64,000 nt of DNA from DATFRY01 sp035489015 (GTDB lineage Bacteria; Myxococcota_A; Polyangia; Haliangiales; Haliangiaceae). The DNA lies in assembly GCA_035489015.1 (NCBI GenBank), contig DATHKR010000243.1, forward strand, positions 1 through 64,000, written 5' to 3'. The notes beneath the pieces were generated by a model. The model searched no databases and was not told the DNA's origin. It worked only from the letters and a program-made list of their open reading frames with translations. Positions 1-8,298 of the stretch are shown one piece after another. Position 1 is the stretch's first letter, and every line of letters begins with the position of its first letter. The position numbers were made by a program, and so were the translations under genes.

Positions 1-1123
1 ACGGCGCGTCGGTCGGCTTCTGGAGGATGAGGATCTTCCCGGCCAGCCCGCTGGCCAGCTGGGTGCGCAGGTCGCCCTCGACCAGGGTCAGCCCCGAGGT
101 CACCTGCACCCGGTTCTTCGAGTCGACGAACACCGCCTCGATGTCGGGCAGCTTCTCGGCCAGCTTGAGCCCGCGCTCCGGCCCGAGCACGAGGAGCGTC
201 GTGTCCCACGCGTCGGCAGTCAGCGCGTCCTTGGCGATGACGGTGACCGAGCGGCACCCGCGCGCCGGGTAGCCGGTCTTGGGGTCGAGGATGTGGTGAT
301 AGCGGACCCCGTCCTTGACGAAGCCGCGCTCGTAGTCGCCCGCGGTCGAGAAGGTGCGATCCTGCAGCTCGGTCAGCGCGAAGGTGGCGTCGCGCGCGCC
401 GCGCGGGTCGCGGATGCCGACCCGCCACTTCTGCGTCCCCTTGGTGCCGGACACGAACAGGTCGCCGCCCGCCTGCACGATGAAGTCCTTGAGCCCGCGG
501 TCGTGCAGGATGGCCACCGCGCGGTCGACTGCGTAGCCCTTGGCGATCCCGCCCAGCGTGATCGCCATGCCCTTGCGCCGCAGCTTGATCGTGTGGCGCT
601 TCGGATCGACCAGGAGGCCGCGGTAGCCGGTCAGCCGCCGGCGCGCGTCGACCTCGGCCGCGGTCGGCAGGGTCCCGTCGAGATCCTGGTCGAACTTCCA
701 CAGGCCGCGATACGCGCCGACCGTGATGTCGAACGCGCCGCCGGTCTTGCGCGACACCTTCTGCGACAGCGCGACGATGCGCAGCACCTCGTCCGACACC
801 TGCACCGCGCGCACCCCGGCGGCGGCGTTGATGCGGGAGACGTCGCTGGTCTCGACCCAGTTGCTCATGAGCGCGTCGAGCCGGCGGAACTCCTCGAACA
901 CCGCGTCGGCCGCTCCCTGCGCGGCGTCGGCGTCGGCGGTCCACAGGGTCAGGTCGATGAGCGTGCCCATCGACTGGGCCTGGAAGTGCTGCTTGCGGTC
1001 CTCTTCGCCCGGCTCGGCCGGGTCGGCGCCGGCCACGCGCGGCGCGCCGGCCAGGAGGGCCGCCGCCGCGATGAGGACCGCCGCCGCGCGCGACCGGGCC
1101 AGTACGACTGCTAGCGCAGCCAA
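1..1123 (-). CDS. apbE: FAD:protein FMN transferase (ApbE family), 3' end beyond window
   Basis: ApbE proteins move FMN from FAD onto a threonine of exported flavoproteins, outside the inner membrane. The reading frame is open from a TTG at 1123 down to the window edge, so the C-terminus is missing. A hydrophobic Ala/Leu-rich stretch at residues 10-30 looks like a signal peptide. Family hallmarks are an early QSMGT, a central GGIAKGYAVDRA, and HILDPKTGYPARG followed by VTVIAKDALTADAW, the flavin and metal site. The TTG lies inside the last codons of the upstream membrane-protein gene (13-base overlap), so the two are translationally coupled; no ATG or GTG precedes the signal-like segment in this frame. 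The family call is firm, the start less so. Confidence 0.88.
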   Translation of the reverse strand, partial: MAALAVVLARSRAAAVLIAAAALLAGAPRVAGADPAEPGEEDRKQHFQAQSMGTLIDLTLWTADADAAQGAADAVFEEFRRLDALMSNWVETSDVSRINAAAGVRAVQVSDEVLRIVALSQKVSRKTGGAFDITVGAYRGLWKFDQDLDGTLPTAAEVDARRRLTGYRGLLVDPKRHTIKLRRKGMAITLGGIAKGYAVDRAVAILHDRGLKDFIVQAGGDLFVSGTKGTQKWRVGIRDPRGARDATFALTELQDRTFSTAGDYERGFVKDGVRYHHILDPKTGYPARGCRSVTVIAKDALTADAWDTTLLVLGPERGLKLAEKLPDIEAVFVDSKNRVQVTSGLTLVEGDLRTQLASGLAGKILILQKPTDAP

Positions 1124-1386
1124 TCCACGACCCTGAGGAGCAGGAGGAGCGTGCCGACCCCGAGCGACGCGAACACCAGGAGGAGCGCCATGCCCATGCT
1201 GCTCTGGGTCTGCTTCTGCATGCCGAGCCACGTGGCATACAGCGCCGGCACCGCGCCGCACGCCGCGATGATCCCACCCACGATCGAGCCGCTGGCGAGC
1301 CCGCCGACCGCCGTCACGATCACGCCGGCCGCGATCAGCGCGAGGGAGAGCAGGAGAGGGGCCTGGGTCCGCGTCGTGCTGGTCAT
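1111..1386 (-). CDS. Small three-helix membrane protein, unknown function
   Basis: This 91-residue protein is almost entirely hydrophobic. Helices are predicted around residues 8-30 (LLLSLALIAAG start), 33-52 and 62-84, with a short polar loop MQKQTQSS between the last two. The chosen ATG has GGAGG five bases upstream; the open frame runs further upstream but lacks that site. It precedes apbE and overlaps it, so it may help membrane flavoprotein maturation, but that rests on context only. No family was recognised. Confidence 0.7.
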   Translation of the reverse strand: MTSTTRTQAPLLLSLALIAAGVIVTAVGGLASGSIVGGIIAACGAVPALYATWLGMQKQTQSSMGMALLLVFASLGVGTLLLLLRVVDWLR

Positions 1387-1432
1387 GGGAGCCTCCGTCC
1401 CGGCGAGAGGGTAGCACGCCGTCCGGCGGGGG

Positions 1433-2419
1433 ATGTACGATGTCCATCTGTTGCGCCCTCTCGTCCGCGTGGCGGGCCCGGCCGCGATGGCCGCTGCGGC
1501 GGCCGCGATCGGCCTGTCCGCCTGCCCCGGCAAGACCGCGGCTCCCGCCCGCGTGCCACGCGCGCCGTCGCCGACGGCGCAGGCGCCCGATCCGCTCGCC
1601 GCGGCCGCGCTCATGAACGACGTCCGTCGACTGTGCGCGCCCGATCTGGCCGGGCGCGGCTCGTACCAGCCGGGCGGCCGCGCCGCCGCCAGCTACATGG
1701 CGGCCGAGCTGGCCGCCGCCGGGCTCGAGGTCGTGCGCCAACCGATCGCCGCCGGCGCCGACAACGTGATCGGCATCCTGCGCGGCGGGCCGGACGCCGT
1801 CCTGGTCAGCGCCCACTACGACCACCTCGGGGTGGACGCGGCCGGCCGCGTGTTTCCCGGCGCCGATGACAACGCGTCCGGCGCCGCGGTGCTGCTCGGC
1901 CTGGCCCGTGCCGCGGCGCGCCACCCGCATCGCCACACGCTCCTGTTCGCGTCGTTCGGGGCCGAGGAGGCCGGCCTGGTCGGGTCCGGGGTGTACGTGA
2001 GCCGGCCGATCTGGCCGCTCGAGCGCACCCTGGCGGTGTTGAACTTCGACATGGTCGGCCGCAACTTCTTCGAGTGGGGCTCGGGCCGGAGCGGCGCGGC
2101 CGCGATCGTCGGGCTCGAGGCGCGCCCCGATCTGCTCGAGGTGGCCCGGCGCGCCGCGGCGCCGGCCGGGCTCGACCTGGTCCCCGTCCCGGCGGCGCTG
2201 GTCGAGCTGTTCGGGTTCGAGGATCGCACCGACGACTGGTGGTTTCGACGGCGCGGGATCCTCTCGATTCACATGTCCACCAGCCTGCACGAGGACTACC
2301 ACCAGCCGACCGATACTGCGGACCGGCTGGCTCCGGCTCAGCTCGAGCGCGTCGCGCGAGCTGCCGCCGGGCTCATCGACCACCTCGCGGCCCGAGAGCC
2401 GGTGGGCGGCGGCGAATGA
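1433..2419 (+). CDS. M28-family zinc aminopeptidase, predicted lipoprotein
   Basis: M28 peptidases are two-zinc exopeptidases that remove N-terminal residues. Every expected ligand is visible: His128 in HYDHLG, Asp145 in GADDNASG, the Glu pair 178/179 in GAEEAG, Asp206 in NFDMVG, and His290 in HEDYHQPTDT. The N-terminus has a hydrophobic run ending in a lipobox-like LSAC (Cys31), so the enzyme is probably anchored in the envelope. At 328 residues it is a normal single-domain length. It converges with the small gene at 2425-2679, and its own promoter would lie in the short gap after 1386. Role: probably degradation of extracellular peptides, in keeping with a scavenging or predatory life. Confidence 0.9.
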   Translation: MYDVHLLRPLVRVAGPAAMAAAAAAIGLSACPGKTAAPARVPRAPSPTAQAPDPLAAAALMNDVRRLCAPDLAGRGSYQPGGRAAASYMAAELAAAGLEVVRQPIAAGADNVIGILRGGPDAVLVSAHYDHLGVDAAGRVFPGADDNASGAAVLLGLARAAARHPHRHTLLFASFGAEEAGLVGSGVYVSRPIWPLERTLAVLNFDMVGRNFFEWGSGRSGAAAIVGLEARPDLLEVARRAAAPAGLDLVPVPAALVELFGFEDRTDDWWFRRRGILSIHMSTSLHEDYHQPTDTADRLAPAQLERVARAAAGLIDHLAAREPVGGGE

Positions 2420-2424
2420 ATCGC

Positions 2425-2679
2425 CTAGGATTCTGCGTAGGTGTGGAGCTGCTCGCGGATCGACTCGTCACTGACAGCCTTCTGGACGATCTCGAGCAGG
2501 CAGTCGGCGAGGACGATCATCATGTCGCTGACCCCGCGGTCCTCCACGATCTTGGCGAGCAGCGCGCGGGCCTCTCGGCTGTCGTCGTCGCGCAGGAAAT
2601 CGCGAAGCATCTCCAGTGTCAGGTCGCCCTGGAAGTCGAGAATCATGTTCTCGCGTAGGTACGCTATCAGCCGTTTCAC
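2425..2679 (-). CDS. Conserved-looking 84-residue helical protein, unknown function
   Basis: The GTG start gives a compact acidic, helix-rich protein with no signal peptide or membrane segment. It has a regular pattern of Leu/Ile residues (DLTLEMLRDFLRDDD, then a VLADCLLEIVQKAV segment) that suggests a small helical bundle. The coding pattern looks genuine, with strong G/C in third positions. It ends six bases after the M28 peptidase and is divergent from the glycosyltransferase. No family was recognised, and the start could differ. Confidence 0.6.
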   Translation of the reverse strand: MKRLIAYLRENMILDFQGDLTLEMLRDFLRDDDSREARALLAKIVEDRGVSDMMIVLADCLLEIVQKAVSDESIREQLHTYAES

Positions 2680-2698
2680 ATGGGCCTCGCGGATGGGC

Positions 2699-2727
2699 TT
2701 GGGACGTCGTCGCTGGCGGGTTAGTAT
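2699..2727 (+). promoter_or_regulatory. Candidate sigma70 promoter for the 2788 operon
   Basis: TTGGGA at 2699-2704 and TAGTAT at 2722-2727 are separated by 17 bases, and an AT-richer patch follows. Transcription would begin near 2734, about 54 bases before the glycosyltransferase start. Both boxes match consensus only partly. Confidence 0.35.
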
Positions 2728-2787
2728 CTCAAGACTACAGTCAATTCAAGCCGTAATGCCACTTTCGGGCACCAGTGAGACCAGCGG

Positions 2788-4683
2788 ATGCCACGCGTCC
2801 TGATCGCCGGCTTCTGCACCGCACCCGGCCCTGACCGGATCGGGGTGCAGCTCAGCCATATCATTCGCGCCCTCGCGCGACATCACGCCGTCGACGTGCT
2901 GCTCGTGCGGCGCGACGACCAGGCGTACGTCGAGCGCTTCGCCAGCGCGCGTCTCCTGCGCGTGCCGGTGCCCGACGGACCGATCCGATCGCGGGTCGAG
3001 GCGTTCCGCCGCGCGCTCGGCCGCCAGCTCGAGGGCGCCGACTACGACATCGTCCACTTCCGCGACGGGTGGAGCGGCATCCCGGTGCTGGAGATGCGCG
3101 ACCGCCTGCGCTACGCCGCGGTGTTCGACGCGGGCCGGTCGCCGCTCGGCGAGCCGCCGGTCCACGACCTGGACACCGCGACCGAGCTCGAGCGCGACGA
3201 GGTCGAATGCGCCCGCCAGGCCGACATGGTCCTGGCCGCGACCGAGCCGGCCCGGCGCTACTTCGCCTCGCTGGTCCCCGAGGAGCGAGTGCGACTGGTC
3301 CCGCCCGGCGTGGACGTCGACCAGTTCGACTGGGACGTGGCGCCGACCGGCACCCCGCGCATCCTCTACGCCGGCGCGCTGACCCCCGGCCGGGGGGTGC
3401 GCGTGCTCCTGCGCGCCATGCTCGACGTCGCCGCCCACTCGGACGCGCGCCTGGCCCTGGCCGGCCGCTCCACCCCCGAGTTCTTCGCCTCGCTCGAGGA
3501 GGCGGTGCGCGAGCTCGGCCTGGGTGACCGGGTCCAGCTGCTCGGCGAGGCGGCCCACGAGGACGTGGCCTCGCTCATCGGATCGGCCTCGGTGTGCGTC
3601 GCGCCGGGCGCGGTCGACCTCGGCCCCAAGCCGCTCGCGCTGTATCCGACCAAGCTGCTCGAGTACATGGCGTGCCAGCGCCCGGTGGTCGCCCCGCGCC
3701 GCGGCACGGTCACCATGCTCTTGCGCGACGAGCAGCACGGGCTCCTGTTCGAGCCGGGCGACCCGCTCGACCTGGCCCAGAAGATCCTCCGCCTGCTCGA
3801 CGACGCCGACCTGCGCTTCCGCATCGCGCGGGGCGGCTACGACCTGGTCCGGCGGGCCCACACCTCGAGCACGACCCGGCGCGAGCTGCGCCGGGCGTAC
3901 GCCTGGCTGGGGAGCATCTCGCCCTGGCGCGAGCGGTTCGCCGCGCTGCTCGAGGAGATGCCGACCCGCGACATGCCGGTCCTGACCGCGGCCGATCCGA
4001 CCGGGCCGGGCGGGTGGATGCTGTCGCGCCCGCCGCCGGCCGCCGAGCGGCCGATCGCCGCGTTCGACGGCGACTTCCTGGTCGACGAGGTGACCGAGTC
4101 GGTCCAGGTCGACACCGGGATGAACGAGGGGCTGGGCGAGGTCACCCGGGTCGAGAACAGCCCGATGGTGGGCGACGACGACAGCTCGCAGGTCTACTAC
4201 CACTACCAGACCCTGCCGCCCTCGATGGAGGTGTCGGCCGAGGCCGCCCTCGACGACTGGATCGTCGACGACAGCCGCATCCGCGATCGCTCGATGCTGG
4301 AGCGCGAGCCGCGCGCGCGCGACACCCAGCCCCCGGACGGCGACCGCGGCCCGCTGTCGCCGGTCGACGGGCGCTTCGTGGCCGGCGAGGTCGAGGTGCC
4401 GTCGCCGGGCGGGGCGGCGGGGGAGCCGCTCGGTCTGCTCGACTCCGACCAGGCGTTCACCGCGCTGGCCGCGCCGCTCGGCTTCGGCCGGCCGCGACGG
4501 CCGAGCCGGGTCGACCTGCCGATCGTGCCCAGGGATGGCGACGACGCCGGCGACCTGGTCCCGGCGCAGGTCTCGCTGACCGCGCCGCCCCTGGTCGGGC
4601 CTCCCAGCGTGGTGGTGCGCCCCGAGACCACTCGCTCGGAGGGCGCCATCCGCATCGGCACCGGTGAGGACACCGGCCCGTGA
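2788..4683 (+). CDS. GT4-type glycosyltransferase with long acidic C-terminal tail
   Basis: The first 390 residues or so form a GT-B fold of the GT4 type. They show an N-terminal Rossmann start (RVLIAGF), a linker VPPGVDVDQF, the second-domain entry ILYAGALTPGRGV, and the donor-site region YPTKLLEYMACQRPVVAP with the usual glutamate. Family members transfer a nucleotide-sugar to a lipid or glycan in the cytoplasm. Residues from about 395 to 631 form an extra tail that is acidic, proline-rich and probably disordered, about 240 residues longer than a typical GT4 enzyme. The tail's start carries MPTRDMPVL and no known domain was seen. It starts the group that runs to the OmpA-like gene. Acceptor and sugar cannot be told. 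Confidence 0.82.
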   Translation: MPRVLIAGFCTAPGPDRIGVQLSHIIRALARHHAVDVLLVRRDDQAYVERFASARLLRVPVPDGPIRSRVEAFRRALGRQLEGADYDIVHFRDGWSGIPVLEMRDRLRYAAVFDAGRSPLGEPPVHDLDTATELERDEVECARQADMVLAATEPARRYFASLVPEERVRLVPPGVDVDQFDWDVAPTGTPRILYAGALTPGRGVRVLLRAMLDVAAHSDARLALAGRSTPEFFASLEEAVRELGLGDRVQLLGEAAHEDVASLIGSASVCVAPGAVDLGPKPLALYPTKLLEYMACQRPVVAPRRGTVTMLLRDEQHGLLFEPGDPLDLAQKILRLLDDADLRFRIARGGYDLVRRAHTSSTTRRELRRAYAWLGSISPWRERFAALLEEMPTRDMPVLTAADPTGPGGWMLSRPPPAAERPIAAFDGDFLVDEVTESVQVDTGMNEGLGEVTRVENSPMVGDDDSSQVYYHYQTLPPSMEVSAEAALDDWIVDDSRIRDRSMLEREPRARDTQPPDGDRGPLSPVDGRFVAGEVEVPSPGGAAGEPLGLLDSDQAFTALAAPLGFGRPRRPSRVDLPIVPRDGDDAGDLVPAQVSLTAPPLVGPPSVVVRPETTRSEGAIRIGTGEDTGP

Positions 4684-5293
4684 TCGCGCTCGTCCGCTCG
4701 GTGTAAGGTACGAGCGACGGCGCCAGCGAGGCGAGGCCACCATTCCGATCGATCTCCTGTTCAACGCCTGTCTGGGGCTCGGCTTCGCCCTGTGCGCGCG
4801 CGACCGAGTGCGGACCGGCGGTCCGTTCGCCTCGCCCGCGTTCGCGCTGGTCGCCATCTTCGTCGGCGTGGTGCTGGCGCCGATCACGCTCTACCTCTAC
4901 CTGGCGCACCCGGCGTGGAGCTGGATGTACCTGGTCGACCCGACCAACGTGCCTGGCCTGGTGGTGGTCACCCTGCTCATCGCGCACGGCGGCAGCGCGC
5001 TGGGCGGCTGGTACCTGGGCGTCCGCCTGATCCGGGCCGGCAAGAAGAAGGAGCAGATCGCCGGGTACTCGCTGCTCGGCAGCCTGGTCGTCCTCCTGAT
5101 CCTGGTCTCGCTGTCGTGGGGGCGGATCGGGCGCTACGGCTCCTACGACGAGTTCCACGACGGGCGCGCGCTGTCGCTGGTCGAGGTCAAGCTCGGCTAC
5201 GTGCTCGTCGCCCTCACCATCGGCACCGCGGTGGCCGCCGGGTTCGTCGCTCTCGAGCTCATGCGCGACTCGCGCCGGGTGCGCGCGCGCTAG
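4664..5293 (+). CDS. Integral membrane protein of unknown function
   Basis: Up to five hydrophobic helices are visible, for example FALVAIFVGVVLAPITLYLY, VVVTLLIAHGGSALGG, LLGSLVVLLILVSL and VLVALTIGTAVAAGFVAL, with a basic cytoplasmic loop RAGKKKEQ between the third and fourth. The GTG at 4664 overlaps the glycosyltransferase gene by 20 bases. The first 25 residues are arginine-rich and poor in hydrophobics, so the real start may be later; an ATT codon at 4742 behind GAGGCC is the only other reasonable candidate. No family was recognised. Its position suggests an envelope role with the lipoproteins that follow. Confidence 0.6.
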   Translation: MRTPARDRARPLGVRYERRRQRGEATIPIDLLFNACLGLGFALCARDRVRTGGPFASPAFALVAIFVGVVLAPITLYLYLAHPAWSWMYLVDPTNVPGLVVVTLLIAHGGSALGGWYLGVRLIRAGKKKEQIAGYSLLGSLVVLLILVSLSWGRIGRYGSYDEFHDGRALSLVEVKLGYVLVALTIGTAVAAGFVALELMRDSRRVRAR

Positions 5294-5297
5294 CGAG

Positions 5298-5648
5298 ATG
5301 CGCCGGCTGGTGCGCTCGCTCGCGGTCTGTCTCGCGCTGGGCGCGCTGGCCGGGTGTGGCTCGCTGCTCTACATCGATCGAGTCACCCGCACCGCCAGCG
5401 CCGATGTCGAAGCGGCGCGCGCGGCCCGCGCCGAGGTGCTGGCGCCGTACTGGTACACGCTCGCGGTCGAGTATCTGGGCAAGGCGCGCGAGGAGGCGGG
5501 CGAGGCCGATTTTCAGGCCGCCAACCGGCTGGGCCAGAAGGCGTCGGAGGCGGCGCGGCGGGCGCTCGCGGTGGCGCGGGCGCGCGGGCGGGGCAAGGCG
5601 CGGGCGAGCGGAGCCAGAAATCCGGCCGGCGGTGAGGGAGCGCGGTGA
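5298..5648 (+). CDS. Small lipoprotein, DUF4398-like
   Basis: The 116-residue product has a signal peptide ending in lipobox LAGC (Cys20), so it should be lipidated. It then has one alanine-rich amphipathic helical hairpin with WYTLAVEYLGKAREEAGEADF, the pattern of DUF4398 lipoproteins that often travel with OmpA-like proteins. It ends in a basic tail. Its stop overlaps the GTG of the next gene by four bases, so the two are probably made together. The next gene's N-terminus carries a similar helical segment, hinting at a shared or interacting module. Confidence 0.75.
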   Translation: MRRLVRSLAVCLALGALAGCGSLLYIDRVTRTASADVEAARAARAEVLAPYWYTLAVEYLGKAREEAGEADFQAANRLGQKASEAARRALAVARARGRGKARASGARNPAGGEGAR

Positions 5649-6721
5649 GGCGGCTCGCGCTCGTGCCGCTCGCGCTGCTTGCTGTGCTCGGCCTTCTGCC
5701 CGGGTGCGCCGGCCAGCGGCTGCGCGGCGAGGTCGACCAGCTCGGCGGCGTCATCGCGGGTGCCCGCGCCAGCGGGGCCGAGCGCTGCGCCCCGGTCCAG
5801 CTGGCCATGGCCGAGGCCCATCGCGAGTTCGCCACCGTCGAGCTCGACGAGGGCGACTACTACCGGGCCCGGGCCGAGCTGGCGCTCGCCAGCGACAGCG
5901 CGCGCGCCGCGGTCCGCCAGTCGCCGCGCGAGCGCTGCACCGCGGTCGCCCCGCGCGACCGCGACCGCGACGGCGTCGCCGACGCGAGCGACGCGTGCCC
6001 CACCCGGGCGGAGGACCGCGACGGGGTGGACGACGCGGACGGCTGCCCCGAGGAGGACGACGACCACGACGGGCTGGTCGGCGCCGCCGATCGCTGCCCG
6101 AGCCAGCCGGAGGACCGGGACGGCTTCACCGACGACGACGGCTGCCCCGACCTCGACAACGACCAGGACCGCCTGCCCGACCGGGTCGACCAGTGCCCGG
6201 ACGTGGCCGAGGACGCCGACGGACGCAACGACGACGACGGCTGCCCCGACTGCGACGACGACGGCGACCAGGTGCCGGAGTGCGGCGGGACCGCGGCGCA
6301 GCCGGCCGATCGATGCCCCGGTCAGCCCGGGCGCCCCGAGGACGGCTGTCCGTACGCCGGCCTGGTCGTCACCGACCAGCGCATCGAGCTGCGCCAGCCG
6401 ATCGAGTTCGCGGCCGGCCGGGCCCGCGTGCTGCCCGCGTCGAGCGCGCTGGTCGCCGAGCTGGCCCGCGCGCTGAACGAGAACCCGACCCTCACGATCC
6501 GGATCGAGGCGCATACCGACAGCCAGGGGCGCGCCGGGGCCAATCTGCGCCTGAGCCGGGCCCGGGCGGCCGCGCTACGGCGCCTGCTGATCCGCCGCGG
6601 CATCGATCGCCGTAGAATGGTTTCCGTGGGTTATGGAGAGGAGAGGCCGACCGCCGAGAACACCACCGCCGAGGGTCGGGCGGAGAACCGGCGGGTCGAG
6701 ATCGTCATCACCGGCCGCTGA
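5645..6721 (+). CDS. OmpA-family lipoprotein with thrombospondin type 3 repeats
   Basis: The 358-residue protein starts with a lipoprotein signal (lipobox LPGC), then an amphipathic segment like the gene before it. Residues about 105-235 hold calcium-binding thrombospondin type 3 repeats: repeated DxDxDGxxD units with DGCP and paired cysteines. Residues about 245-358 form an OmpA C-terminal domain, with IEFAAGRARVLP, IRIEAHTDSQG and NLRLSRARAAALRRLL, which binds peptidoglycan diaminopimelate. It should tie the outer membrane to the cell wall, with a calcium-stiffened spacer. The GTG start overlaps the preceding stop. Confidence 0.9.
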   Translation: MRRLALVPLALLAVLGLLPGCAGQRLRGEVDQLGGVIAGARASGAERCAPVQLAMAEAHREFATVELDEGDYYRARAELALASDSARAAVRQSPRERCTAVAPRDRDRDGVADASDACPTRAEDRDGVDDADGCPEEDDDHDGLVGAADRCPSQPEDRDGFTDDDGCPDLDNDQDRLPDRVDQCPDVAEDADGRNDDDGCPDCDDDGDQVPECGGTAAQPADRCPGQPGRPEDGCPYAGLVVTDQRIELRQPIEFAAGRARVLPASSALVAELARALNENPTLTIRIEAHTDSQGRAGANLRLSRARAAALRRLLIRRGIDRRRMVSVGYGEERPTAENTTAEGRAENRRVEIVITGR

Positions 6722-6771
6722 TGCGGTATGTCTGCTAATGATGTCCGGTTTTGCCACGGAGCATGGATGAG

Positions 6772-8205
6772 ATGAGGATCGCGCTGTACACCGTCGTCGC
6801 CGCCGCCCTCCTGGCCAGCCCCACCGCGGGCCCGGTCGGAGAGCGAACGGCCCGCGCCCAGGGGCGCGAGGCGGGCAAGTCGGCCCAGCGCGAGGTCGCG
6901 GCCAAGACCATCGAGGCGATGCAGAGCTTCGATCTGCTCGAGTTCGAGGCGGCGCGGCGCCAGCTGGGCGAGGCGGTGGCGCTGGCCCGGAAGAACAAGC
7001 TCGACCGCGAGCCGATCCTCGCCCGGGTCTACCTCAACCTCGGCATCGTGGAGTTCGCGGGGATGAAGAACCGCGACGGCGCCCGCCGCGCCTTTGCCGC
7101 CGCCGTCGCGATCGATCCGGCCATCGAGATCGGCGTCGCCTACCGCACCGATGCGATGGCCGAGCTCCTGGCCGCGGTCAAGAAGGAGATCGGCGCGACC
7201 GAGGTGCGGCCGCGTCCAGCGGAGGCCGGCGCCGCCGCCGGCGACGACTGCGCGCAGATCGAGGGGGTCGAGCACACCCTGGTCGAGCAGGGCCGGCGCG
7301 GCCGCAGCCAGCCGATCCGGGCGCGGGTCGGCGAGGCGGTCGGCGCCGAGGGGATGAGCCTCTTCTACCGCCCGCCCGGGGTGGAGCGCTACGTCGAGGT
7401 GCCGATGCGGCGCACGGGCGGCTGCGAGTACGAGGCCGAGATTCCGGCCTCGGCCATGGAAGGCCAGGCGCTCCACTACTACGTGGCGGCGCTGCGCAAG
7501 GGGCGCATGGTCTCGGGCAGCGGCTCGCGCGGGTCGCCCAACATCCTCGAGCTGTCGGCGGGCGGCGGTGACGGTGAGAACCCGCTCGGCGTGGGCCAGG
7601 GCGGGCAGGTCTCGGCCAGCGCCGCGCCGGTCGGCGGCAAGAAGACGGTGTTCCTCTCGCTGGCGGTCGGGACCGGCGGCGGCTACGTGACCGGCGCGAC
7701 CGAGGTGGTCGGCACCGAGGTGAACTGCTGCTTCGCCCCGGCTCTTTTGCACCTCCTGCCCGAGGTCGGCTACTACTTCACGCGCCGCCTCAGCCTGTCG
7801 GCCGCGTTCCGCATGGGCTTCGCGCTCGGCGCCAACGTGCCGGGCCACGCGACCGCGGCCCCGGCCGGGCTGCTCCGCCTGCGCTACGCGCTGTCGCAGA
7901 CCGGCGACGGCTTCCAGCTGTCGGCGTCGGCAGGAGGCGGCATCATCCGGCACACGGTCAAGGTCGAGGAACAGGCGAGCGGGGCAGACACTGACACGAC
8001 CGCGAGCGGCCCGTTCGTGGTCGGCGCGGGGCTCGGCTACCTGCTCGCGCTGGGCGGTCCGACCCACCTGGTGGCCGAGCTCAACGGGCTCGCCGCGTTC
8101 CCGGCCGGCATCAAGGAGGTCGGTCCCTGTCCCGGCTCCGGCTGCGTGCGTCCTCACTTCGGCGTGCAGGTGGACATCAACCTCGGCGTCCTGTTCGCGT
8201 TCTAG
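6772..8205 (+). CDS. Exported TPR-like protein with C-terminal outer-membrane barrel
   Basis: A signal peptide (MRIALYTVVAAALLASP) is followed by a helical, TPR-like region at residues 35-145 with VYLNLGIVEFAGMKNRDGARRAF. A beta-sandwich-like segment follows at about 170-260. From about residue 285 alternating hydrophobic strands appear (FLSLAVGTGGGYV, LLPEVGYYF, FHFGVQVDINLG-type ends), and the chain finishes in phenylalanine, as outer-membrane barrels do. An ATG nine bases upstream (6763) and a TTG at 6751 are alternatives; 6772 has GGAG at a usable distance. No exact family was recognised. It could be a small porin or a structural barrel with a periplasmic arm. Confidence 0.72.
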   Translation: MRIALYTVVAAALLASPTAGPVGERTARAQGREAGKSAQREVAAKTIEAMQSFDLLEFEAARRQLGEAVALARKNKLDREPILARVYLNLGIVEFAGMKNRDGARRAFAAAVAIDPAIEIGVAYRTDAMAELLAAVKKEIGATEVRPRPAEAGAAAGDDCAQIEGVEHTLVEQGRRGRSQPIRARVGEAVGAEGMSLFYRPPGVERYVEVPMRRTGGCEYEAEIPASAMEGQALHYYVAALRKGRMVSGSGSRGSPNILELSAGGGDGENPLGVGQGGQVSASAAPVGGKKTVFLSLAVGTGGGYVTGATEVVGTEVNCCFAPALLHLLPEVGYYFTRRLSLSAAFRMGFALGANVPGHATAAPAGLLRLRYALSQTGDGFQLSASAGGGIIRHTVKVEEQASGADTDTTASGPFVVGAGLGYLLALGGPTHLVAELNGLAAFPAGIKEVGPCPGSGCVRPHFGVQVDINLGVLFAF

Positions 8206-8258
8206 CTGGCGTACTGGCCGGTCGGGGAGCTGGCCCCTGGCGGGGCAGCCCATGCAAG

Positions 8259-8280
8259 GCGCGCGACAACCGGCGCGCGC
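8259..8280. repeat. GC inverted repeat ahead of the MCE operon
   Basis: Seven-base arms GCGCGCG (8259-8265) and CGCGCGC (8274-8280) flank an eight-base loop, 19 bases before the permease start. No T-tract follows. It may be a terminator-like hairpin for the upstream gene or a leader structure; by itself it proves little. Confidence 0.35.
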
Positions 8281-8298
8281 GGGTTATGCTGCAGGTCC

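Noticed and set aside
1433..1470. Leader peptide or attenuator before the M28 gene
   Set aside because: No hairpin or codon run was seen; the start is simply a signal peptide.
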